Shown here: piece after piece, positions 27,283-34,201 of the stretch
Numbering within the stretch: the first letter of the stretch is position 1
Layout of the letters: every line of letters begins with the position of its first letter
Source: Tardiphaga sp.
GTDB lineage: Bacteria > Pseudomonadota > Alphaproteobacteria > Rhizobiales > Xanthobacteraceae
Assembly: GCF_028290495.1 (NCBI RefSeq)
Contig: NZ_JAQGJT010000139.1
Coordinates: 1-64,000, forward strand
DNA: 64,000 bases
Direction: 5' to 3'
Position numbers and translations under genes: made by a program
Notes under the pieces: generated by a model
Database searches by the model: none
Seen by the model: only the letters and a program-made list of their open reading frames with translations
Told to the model about the DNA's origin: nothing

Positions 27283-28443
27283 ATGGACTCGTCCGATCAT
27301 CCACCGACCGAACCCGCCAAGGCGCATCGCGTGCTGGTGCTGCAGGGCGGTGGTGCGCTGGGCTCCTACCAGTCCGGGGCCTATCAGGCGCTGTGCCATC
27401 ACGATTTCGAGCCGGAATGGGTCGCCGGCATCTCGATCGGCGCCATCAACGCTGCGATCATCGCCGGTAATCCGCGCGAGAAGCGCATCGGGCGGCTGAA
27501 GGAATTCTGGGAGATGGCCTCGGCGCCGGTGCCGTGGAAGCCGGTGTTGAAGGGCGATCACGCCCATACCGCCTTCGACAACGCCTCTGCGGCGATGATC
27601 ATGGCGTTCGGCGTGCCGGGCTTTTTCACGCCGCGGTTTCCGCCGGCGCAGATTTTTCCGTCCAGCGACCTTGCCACGATGAGCTATTACGACACCACGC
27701 CGCTGCGCGCGACGCTGCTGCGGCTGGTGGATTTCGAGCTGATCAACAGCGGAACTCCGCGGTTCAGCGTCGGCGCGGTCAATGTCGCCACCGGCAATCT
27801 CGAATATTTCGACAACACGACGGTGAACGACGACGGCACGCGGAAATACATCATCGGCCCCGAGCACATCATGGCCTCGGCGGCGCTGCCTCCGGGCTTT
27901 CCCGCGATCAAGGTCGGCGAGGACTATTACTGGGACGGCGGCATCGCCTCCAACACGCCGCTCGACTACGTTCTGCTGGAAGAGACCAAGCGCGACCTGC
28001 TGATCTTTCAGGTCGACCTGTTCAGCGCCCGTGGGCCGCTGCCGACGACGCTGAACGACGCCGCCGAGCGCGAGAAGGACATTCGCTTCTCCAGCCGCAC
28101 CCGCATGAACACTGACAAGAACAAGACCATCCATAACGCTATCAAGGCGATCGGCGACCTGATCGGAAAGCTGCCCGACGAGTTGAAGAACGATCCGTCT
28201 GTTGCGTTCCTGACCGAGGTGACCAAGGAAAATACCGTCACCGTGGTGCACCTGATCTATCGCAGCAAGCTCTACGAATCCTCGTCCAAGGATTACAATT
28301 TCTCGCGCCTTAACATGATCGATCACTGGCAGTCCGGCGAACGCGACGTAGGCCTGTCGATGAAGCACACCGAATGGTTCGAGCGTCCGCAGAACGGCGA
28401 GACGATGGTGACGCACGATCTCACCGATGCCGATTACAAATAG
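27283..28443 (+). CDS. Patatin-like phospholipase with DUF3734 tail
   Basis: A 386-residue serine hydrolase. The oxyanion loop GGGALGSYQSG lies near residues 20-30, the nucleophile elbow GISIG at Ser51, and the catalytic Asp at 218 in DGG. The C-terminal part (about 265-375) matches the DUF3734 extension common in Rhizobiales. It should cleave acyl esters; the substrate could be phospholipid or a polyhydroxybutyrate oligomer. The start at ATG 27283 was preferred over TTG 27265. It lies 17 bases before bdhA on the same strand. Confidence 0.9.
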   Translation: MDSSDHPPTEPAKAHRVLVLQGGGALGSYQSGAYQALCHHDFEPEWVAGISIGAINAAIIAGNPREKRIGRLKEFWEMASAPVPWKPVLKGDHAHTAFDNASAAMIMAFGVPGFFTPRFPPAQIFPSSDLATMSYYDTTPLRATLLRLVDFELINSGTPRFSVGAVNVATGNLEYFDNTTVNDDGTRKYIIGPEHIMASAALPPGFPAIKVGEDYYWDGGIASNTPLDYVLLEETKRDLLIFQVDLFSARGPLPTTLNDAAEREKDIRFSSRTRMNTDKNKTIHNAIKAIGDLIGKLPDELKNDPSVAFLTEVTKENTVTVVHLIYRSKLYESSSKDYNFSRLNMIDHWQSGERDVGLSMKHTEWFERPQNGETMVTHDLTDADYK

Positions 28444-28460
28444 CAACCAGGAGAATTGGA

Positions 28461-29249
28461 ATGGCTAATCTCAAGGGCAAGGTCGCCGTCGTCACCGGTT
28501 CGACCAGCGGCATCGGTCTGGCCTATGCGCGCGCTTTCGCCGGTGCGGGCGCCAACATCGTGCTCAACGGCATGGGCACGCCTGAGGATATCGAAAAGGA
28601 ACGCGCCGGGATCGAGAAGGACTTTGGCGTCAAGGCGATCCATTCCCCGGCCGATATGACCAAGCCGGCGGAAATTGCCGGGATGGTGGCGCTCGGCGAG
28701 AGCACGTTCGGCTCGGTCGATATACTCGTCAACAATGCCGGCATCCAGTTCGTATCGCCGATCGAGGATTTTCCGATCGAGAAATGGGACGCGATCATCG
28801 CGATCAACCTGACCTCGGCGTTTCACGGCATGCGCGCCGCCATTCCCGGCATGAAGAAGCGCGGCTGGGGCCGGATCATCAACACCGCCTCAGCGCATTC
28901 GCTGGTTGCCTCGCCGTTCAAGTCGGCCTACGTCTCCGCCAAGCATGGCATCGCCGGCCTGACCAAGACCGCGGCCCTGGAACTCGCCACCTTCAAGATC
29001 ACCTGCAACTGCATCTCGCCGGGCTACGTGTGGACGCCTTTGGTCGAGAAGCAGATTCCTGACACCATGAAGGCCCGCGGCCTCACCAAGGAGCAGGTCA
29101 TCCATGACGTGCTGCTTGCAGCCCAGCCGACAAAGGAATTCGTGACGTCGGAGCAAGTCGCCGCCTTGGCGCTGTTCCTGTGCGGCGACGACGCCGCACA
29201 GATCACCGGCACCAACCTCTCGATCGACGGCGGCTGGACCGCGGAGTAG
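28461..29249 (+). CDS. bdhA: D-3-hydroxybutyrate dehydrogenase
   Basis: A 262-residue short-chain dehydrogenase that interconverts 3-hydroxybutyrate and acetoacetate with NAD. The Rossmann motif TGSTSGIG lies near residues 12-19, NNAG near 91-94, and the catalytic Tyr157 and Lys161 in SAYVSAKHG. The C-terminus NLSIDGGWTAE is typical of BdhA. AGGAG precedes ATG 28461. Cotranscription with the patatin gene suggests a joint role in polyhydroxybutyrate or lipid breakdown. Confidence 0.93.
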   Translation: MANLKGKVAVVTGSTSGIGLAYARAFAGAGANIVLNGMGTPEDIEKERAGIEKDFGVKAIHSPADMTKPAEIAGMVALGESTFGSVDILVNNAGIQFVSPIEDFPIEKWDAIIAINLTSAFHGMRAAIPGMKKRGWGRIINTASAHSLVASPFKSAYVSAKHGIAGLTKTAALELATFKITCNCISPGYVWTPLVEKQIPDTMKARGLTKEQVIHDVLLAAQPTKEFVTSEQVAALALFLCGDDAAQITGTNLSIDGGWTAE

Positions 29250-29277
29250 AGGGCTCCAGGAATAAAACACGCATGTT

Positions 29278-29359
29278 CGTCATGGCCTGGCTTGCCCCGG
29301 CCATCCACGATGTTCCGCGATACAGAACGTGGATGCCCGGCACGAGGCCGGGCATGAGG
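29278..29359. repeat. Palindromic intergenic repeat after bdhA
   Basis: Imperfect inverted repeats CGTCATGGCCTGGCTTGCCC (from 29278, arm to 29309) and CGTGGATGCCCGGCACGAGG (from 29328, arm to 29359) flank an 18-base centre. It lies between the convergent bdhA and flippase genes and could act as a transcription stop or an RNA-stabilising hairpin. Confidence 0.7.
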
Positions 29360-29400
29360 GCACCAGAGTTGCGCTGTACAGAACATGTTCTCTGCGCAAA

Positions 29401-30762
29401 TTACTGTCGCTTGCCGAACGCCAGCACGTGCAATCCCAACCTCGTGCGCACGATCCAGAACAGCAGCACGGTCTCGAAGGTCAGGGCGATCGATGTTGCC
29501 GCGGCGGCGCCGTGGCCGCCGTAGCGCGGCACCAGGGCGATGCAGAGCGCCAGGTTCAGCGCGAACGACACGGCATAGGCCAGCGCACAGATTTTCTGGT
29601 GCCCGAGCATGTTGAGCAGGCGCTCCACCGGGCCGATCGCCGAGCGCACCACGAGGCCGATCGCGGCGATGAACATGATGTCGTAGCCATCGACGAAGCT
29701 CGGTCCGAACAGCCACAGCAACGGCTTGCCGAGCGCCAGCAGAATGATTGTGGCGGCCAGTGACGGCCAGAACGTCCACTTGATCGCGTGCGTCACATAG
29801 GCCGCAAGTCGGTCGTTGTCGCCGGCGGTATGATATTCGGTGAAGCGGTGCGCGGTGGTCGCCGACATCGCGTAGTGGATGAACGATACCAGCGCCAGGG
29901 TCTTCACGACGGCGAAGTACACGCCGACTTCCTCGGAAGAGCGGAACTGCTGCAGCACCAGCACGTCGGTGTAGGACAGCAGCAGGTAGAAGCTTTCCAC
30001 CAGGAGGATAGGCAGCGAGGTCGCAAGCCAGCCGCGGTAGTCGTAGGCCCTGGGGCCGGGCGCGATATGCGCAGCGAGACGACGGTTGAGCACGACCATC
30101 TGGCCGATCATCGCGACCCACACCGCGCCGACGCTGGCCAGCATCGCGATGGTGGCGCCAAGCTGAAAGCCGAGCGCGAAGGCGCCGGCGGTGAAGCCGA
30201 TGATCAGCGATTGCCGGACGATAAACTGCGGCATCAGGCCGAGCGTCATCCAGTCGTGCGAGCGCGCGATGCCGTCCTGGGTGTTGGCGACGACGAAGGC
30301 CGGCAACGTCAGGCAGCCCAGATAGAGCGGCACGATGCTGTCAGGCGCGATCCACGGCGACAGCAGTTTGATGAGCCCGGCGAGGCCGAGCGAGATGATC
30401 GCGGACACCGCACCGGTCATCCAGCGGCTGCCGGACAGGAAGCCTCGCAGCAGCGCGTGGTCGCCGCTGGCGCGGTATTCCGGAATGATCTTTTGCGCCG
30501 AGGCCGCGATGCCGAAATCCATCATCGAGCCGAGCAGCAGCACCCAGGTCCAGACATAGACGTAGATGCCGTAGTCGGAGCCGCCCATCCAGCGCGCCAG
30601 CAGAATCTGCGAGAAATAGGCCAGGCCCGCCGAGACGACGCGAATGAGGAAGATCGTGCCGGCCAGCCGCCGCGTTAGCGCGGCTTCGCCGGCGCCGCCG
30701 AGTTTGGCGCGCAGCCGAGCCACAAGGCCGGCGGGCACGGCAGGTGAGGAGTCGATGTCCAT
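29401..30762 (-). CDS. Polysaccharide flippase-like membrane protein
   Basis: A 453-residue polytopic protein of the polysaccharide biosynthesis (Wzx/RfbX-like, MOP superfamily) group, with 12-14 hydrophobic segments. The N-terminal RVVSAGLAYFSQILLARWMG block and the paired-helix spacing are typical. It would flip lipid-linked sugars across the inner membrane. There are no glycosyltransferase or polymerase genes next to it, so its polymer is unknown. The start is ATG 30762 (MDIDSS) or GTG 30771; neither has a strong ribosome site. Confidence 0.85.
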   Translation of the reverse strand: MDIDSSPAVPAGLVARLRAKLGGAGEAALTRRLAGTIFLIRVVSAGLAYFSQILLARWMGGSDYGIYVYVWTWVLLLGSMMDFGIAASAQKIIPEYRASGDHALLRGFLSGSRWMTGAVSAIISLGLAGLIKLLSPWIAPDSIVPLYLGCLTLPAFVVANTQDGIARSHDWMTLGLMPQFIVRQSLIIGFTAGAFALGFQLGATIAMLASVGAVWVAMIGQMVVLNRRLAAHIAPGPRAYDYRGWLATSLPILLVESFYLLLSYTDVLVLQQFRSSEEVGVYFAVVKTLALVSFIHYAMSATTAHRFTEYHTAGDNDRLAAYVTHAIKWTFWPSLAATIILLALGKPLLWLFGPSFVDGYDIMFIAAIGLVVRSAIGPVERLLNMLGHQKICALAYAVSFALNLALCIALVPRYGGHGAAAATSIALTFETVLLFWIVRTRLGLHVLAFGKRQ

Positions 30763-30870
30763 TGCGGCCACAGCAAACGTCCTGGCCGCGTCGGCGCGGC
30801 AATGCCCGGAGATAGCAAACAGACGTTAATATCGGGTTGGGCGGGAGAAACCCGCGGTCGTTCTATTTGG

Positions 30871-30927
30871 TCGTTCCGGGCATGCGTCAGCCGGCGCAGC
30901 TGGCTGGGGCGTGAACCCGGAATGACA
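30871..30927. repeat. Palindromic repeat, family C copy 1
   Basis: It runs from TCGTTCCGGGCATGCGTCAG to GTGAACCCGGAATGAC; the ends ATTCCGGG/CCCGGAAT are complementary (one mismatch). The inner ATGCGTCAGCCGGC resembles CTGCATCAGCCGGC at 39562-39575, linking it to the element there. It lies upstream of the flippase gene. Confidence 0.65.
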
Positions 30928-30928
30928 A

Positions 30929-31747
30929 TCAGTTCAAATTCACGTTGAACTCGTAGGCCTTCTCCGCGCCCACCAGCGTCAGTTTCAGTGCGGCCCCGTC
31001 GGCGCTGGCGCCTGATGGCAATCCCTCGAGATCGAACGCGAAGCGTTTCACCCCGGCGGGACTTTCCTTTAGCCGCTTCGGCACGGGCAGCGCCCATTCC
31101 TCAGTCGGGCCTTCGACGAACAGATCCGCAGGGCCGTCGGGGGCGATCACATCCACCAGCACCCGGTTGCCGTCGCGCTTGACGTCGCGGACCGTGAGCG
31201 GGCTGGCGTCGCCAAGCGTGGCCGGCTTCGGCACGGTATCGAGCGCCGCCATCAGCGCGCTGTCCTCGGTGCTGGCAACGCTTGTGAAGGCCTGTTCGGC
31301 CGTCGCCTCGACCGGCACGCAGAGCTTCTCGCACACGGCATAGTTGATTGCGGCGCGCAGCGTCACCGGTTTGCTCGGGTCTTTGGCGACCACCCGCAGC
31401 GGCAGCACCACCTTGCTGAGATAGCCGAGCGAGATGCCACCAGCACCGTCTTCGAATTTGGTCGGCGCCGGCCACAGGATGGTGACGGCCTCGACATTGT
31501 CGGATTTGGAAAAATCGAACCGCGGCGGCACGCCGGAATCGCCGGGGTTGCGCCAATAAGTGTGCCAGCCCGGCTGCAACTGGATCGCGATGCCACCGAG
31601 CATCACCGGCCCGCTGCGCGAGCCAGCCAACAGGCGCAACTGCGAATGGTTATCGATCTGCCACGGCGAGGCGTCCTGCGCGGCCGCAGCGGTTGCGGTG
31701 AGCAATGCGATACAGGCAGCAAGGCGTAGCGGAACGAAGGCGATCAT
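30929..31747 (-). CDS. Periplasmic DsbD N-terminal-domain protein
   Basis: A 272-residue exported protein with a signal peptide at 1-23 (LLTATAAAAQ) and the immunoglobulin-like N-terminal domain of DsbD/ScsB. The redox cysteine pair CEKLC is near residues 138-142, preceded by LRAAINYAV. It has no transmembrane electron carrier or thioredoxin domain of its own, so it must work with a separate CcdA- or DsbD-like partner not seen in the window. A likely role is passing reducing power to a periplasmic thiol target. AGGA precedes ATG 31747. Confidence 0.85.
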   Translation of the reverse strand: MIAFVPLRLAACIALLTATAAAAQDASPWQIDNHSQLRLLAGSRSGPVMLGGIAIQLQPGWHTYWRNPGDSGVPPRFDFSKSDNVEAVTILWPAPTKFEDGAGGISLGYLSKVVLPLRVVAKDPSKPVTLRAAINYAVCEKLCVPVEATAEQAFTSVASTEDSALMAALDTVPKPATLGDASPLTVRDVKRDGNRVLVDVIAPDGPADLFVEGPTEEWALPVPKRLKESPAGVKRFAFDLEGLPSGASADGAALKLTLVGAEKAYEFNVNLN

Positions 31748-31879
31748 CGGACGTCCTTATAGGTCACTAGAGTATAGGCCATGAAATGGCTGGTGGTACG
31801 TTTTGCTGCGTCGCGGAAGGTTGATTGACAGACGAGCGACCCAATATCAGGATGGACACAACGAGAAAGCGCTTTGCCG

Positions 31880-32518
31880 ATGGAACCGACCCGCAAGCGA
31901 CCCCGTAAAAGCCGCGCCAAGGCTGCTTCTCCAGGCGCCGGCGGCTATCTTGATGGCCAGCTCCTGATCGCGATGCCGGTGATGGAAGACGAACGTTTCG
32001 CGCGATCGGTGATCTATCTCTGTGCGCATTCCTCCGAAGGCGCGATGGGCATCATCGTCAACCGTCCTGCCGGCAGCATCGACTTTCCCGAGTTGCTCGC
32101 GCAGCTCGACATCATCGACAAGGCCGATGGCATTAAGCTCCCGGAAAGCGCCGAAACCATGAAGGTGCTGAAGGGCGGCCCGGTGGAAACCGGCCGCGGC
32201 TTCGTGCTGCATACCAGCGACTTCTTCATCCAGGACGCCACGCTGCCGATCGACGACGGCATCTGCCTCACCGCCACCGTCGATATCCTGCGCGCGATCG
32301 CGCAGGGCGGCGGGCCGAAACATGCGATTCTGGCGCTGGGCTATGCCGGCTGGGCGCCGGGCCAGCTCGAAGCGGAGATTCAACACAACGGCTGGCTGCA
32401 TTGCACGGCCGACGAGGAACTGATCTTCGGTGGCGACGTCGACGCCAAATACCAGCGCGCCTTGCACAAGATTGGCATCGAGCCGGGGATGCTGTCGAAC
32501 GACGCCGGCCACGCCTGA
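31880..32518 (+). CDS. YqgE/AlgH family protein (UPF0301)
   Basis: A 212-residue cytoplasmic protein of the YqgE/AlgH family. It has a basic leader ([10 protein letters not shown]), then [20 protein letters not shown], the [12 protein letters not shown] block and [17 protein letters not shown] near residue 155. The family is widespread and structurally known, but its function is unresolved. ATG 31880 was preferred to TTG 31874. It is divergent from the DsbD-domain gene and convergent with the next. Confidence 0.92.
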   Translation: MEPTRKRPRKSRAKAASPGAGGYLDGQLLIAMPVMEDERFARSVIYLCAHSSEGAMGIIVNRPAGSIDFPELLAQLDIIDKADGIKLPESAETMKVLKGGPVETGRGFVLHTSDFFIQDATLPIDDGICLTATVDILRAIAQGGGPKHAILALGYAGWAPGQLEAEIQHNGWLHCTADEELIFGGDVDAKYQRALHKIGIEPGMLSNDAGHA

Positions 32519-32519
32519 G

Positions 32520-34109
32520 CTAAGGCTGGTCCCTCAGCGGACAGGCCACCAGCACCAATCCCATGTTGGCGCCTTCGATCTCGACGCAGGCCTGCGTCGT
32601 ATCGACGCTTAACCCGTAGGCCGCCAGCAACTCGACCGGATAGGGTCGGCCCTTGATGTGTATTTCCCACACCCCGCCCGGCAGCGGATGGCTGAGCCCG
32701 TCACGAATCCGGCGATCGAATCTCCCGCCCGGCATGATCGGCAGCGCCTGGTCCGCGATCATCGCGAAGCGCGATCCCTCGGGCAGCTGCGGCGCGATGA
32801 AGGACAGCGGCTTGTCGAGCAGAAAATAGGTCGCCGGCTGCGCCAGGCGTGGCGAGATCACCGGCGCGTAAGGATTGGACCACGGCCGTCGCCACCAGTC
32901 GGTCGGCTGCGTCCAGGCCGAGGCGATCGCCGCGATGGCGAAGATTGCGAAGTTGCTGATGCTGCGCGACGGCACGAAGGCCGACCCGATCCGCGTCAGC
33001 AGCAGCACGATGATCGGGCCGCACAGCAATTCGAGCAACACGACGTAGCGCTGGATCGAAAACAGCGTCAGCCAGATCGCCAGCGATACCGCGAAGAACA
33101 CCAGCAGCTGCACGTCGCGGCGCGTCAGCCGCGCGGCCGCGGATTTCAGCGATGCCACGATCGCCAGCGGCAGCAGTACGATCGCCAGCGCAAAACGCGC
33201 ATCGCGAAACGGCAGCTCGGAGCTGCGGAAATCACCGACCATCCAGAGGAACGGATAGCTCACGCCATCCCAGAAACCGCGCGGGATGAACTGGCGGTCG
33301 AGCAGCGTCACCTGCTTCATCTCCGCGGACGGGAAGAAGCTGTTCACCAGCGGGAAGAACGGATTGCCGAACTCGCGCCACAGCATCAAGCTCCACGCGC
33401 CGCCAGTCAGGACGCTGCCGACCGCGCCGCCGATGGCGAGACAGGCCAGCGCTAGCAGCGGCTGCACGGCTATGAGCGCCATCGCGGCGATCCCCAGCGC
33501 GAAGACGATATTGGTGAGTTTAATGCCGACGGTGAGGCCGAGCAGCAGGCCGGCGACGAGATAGCGCCACGGCCGCGGCCGCTCGGGCTCAAGGATCAGC
33601 GCCAGCGCGATCAGGGACGGGATTGAGGTCAGGATATCGGAAAAGCTAGCGCCGACTTCCGACAGCGTCATCGGCCCGAATGCGGCGAGCAGCACCGCTG
33701 CGCCGATCGTCCATGCGTTGCCGGTGACGCCGAGCAGGATCTTCGACAGCCACGCCACGACGGCAAGATTGAGCCCGTGCACAGCGCCGATGATCATGCC
33801 GGCCGCGAGCGGCGGCAGCGCATGGCGCAGGGCGTACCACGGGAAATAGATCAGCGGGTTGAAGAAGGTCTGGAAGCCCGGCGGGATCGCGTCGCGCTCA
33901 TAGCCGCCATGCAGCAGCGCCCAGATGTTGTATTCGTGGTAGTTCTGCCAATCCCAGTTGGCGTCCTCGCCGAGATACGCCGCATAGGCTGCCCCCAGCG
34001 CCATCGAGGCGACGACGATGGCGAGCGTCGTCCAGCCCTTGCGGCGCGGCGCGGAAGCATCAACGGCAATGGACACGGTGGCTCCCTGCGCGCCCTGGCG
34101 GATGCCCAT
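32520..34109 (-). CDS. Polytopic membrane protein, possible GT-C type glycosyltransferase
   Basis: A 529-residue protein with about 10-12 hydrophobic segments between residues 25 and 420 and a soluble C-terminal region of about 130 residues. After the first helix comes an acidic-aromatic loop (GEDANWDWQNYHEYN), the position where GT-C glycosyltransferases carry their catalytic acid. I could not assign a family with certainty. ATG 34109 (or GTG one codon earlier) is the start. It ends two bases beyond yqgE on the opposite strand, so the 3' ends nearly touch. Confidence 0.65.
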   Translation of the reverse strand: MGIRQGAQGATVSIAVDASAPRRKGWTTLAIVVASMALGAAYAAYLGEDANWDWQNYHEYNIWALLHGGYERDAIPPGFQTFFNPLIYFPWYALRHALPPLAAGMIIGAVHGLNLAVVAWLSKILLGVTGNAWTIGAAVLLAAFGPMTLSEVGASFSDILTSIPSLIALALILEPERPRPWRYLVAGLLLGLTVGIKLTNIVFALGIAAMALIAVQPLLALACLAIGGAVGSVLTGGAWSLMLWREFGNPFFPLVNSFFPSAEMKQVTLLDRQFIPRGFWDGVSYPFLWMVGDFRSSELPFRDARFALAIVLLPLAIVASLKSAAARLTRRDVQLLVFFAVSLAIWLTLFSIQRYVVLLELLCGPIIVLLLTRIGSAFVPSRSISNFAIFAIAAIASAWTQPTDWWRRPWSNPYAPVISPRLAQPATYFLLDKPLSFIAPQLPEGSRFAMIADQALPIMPGGRFDRRIRDGLSHPLPGGVWEIHIKGRPYPVELLAAYGLSVDTTQACVEIEGANMGLVLVACPLRDQP

Positions 34110-34201
34110 CACTAAGCAGCTAACATTGAAGATTTGCTAAGCGTGGCAGGCACAGACCGTTGTAAACCCCCTCTCCCGCAATGGGAGAAGGGAAGCGCGC
34201 G

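Noticed and set aside
29381..29392. AGAACATGTTCT as a LexA box
   Set aside because: The alphaproteobacterial LexA box is GTTC-N7-GTTC; this palindrome has a two-base spacer and lies between convergent genes.
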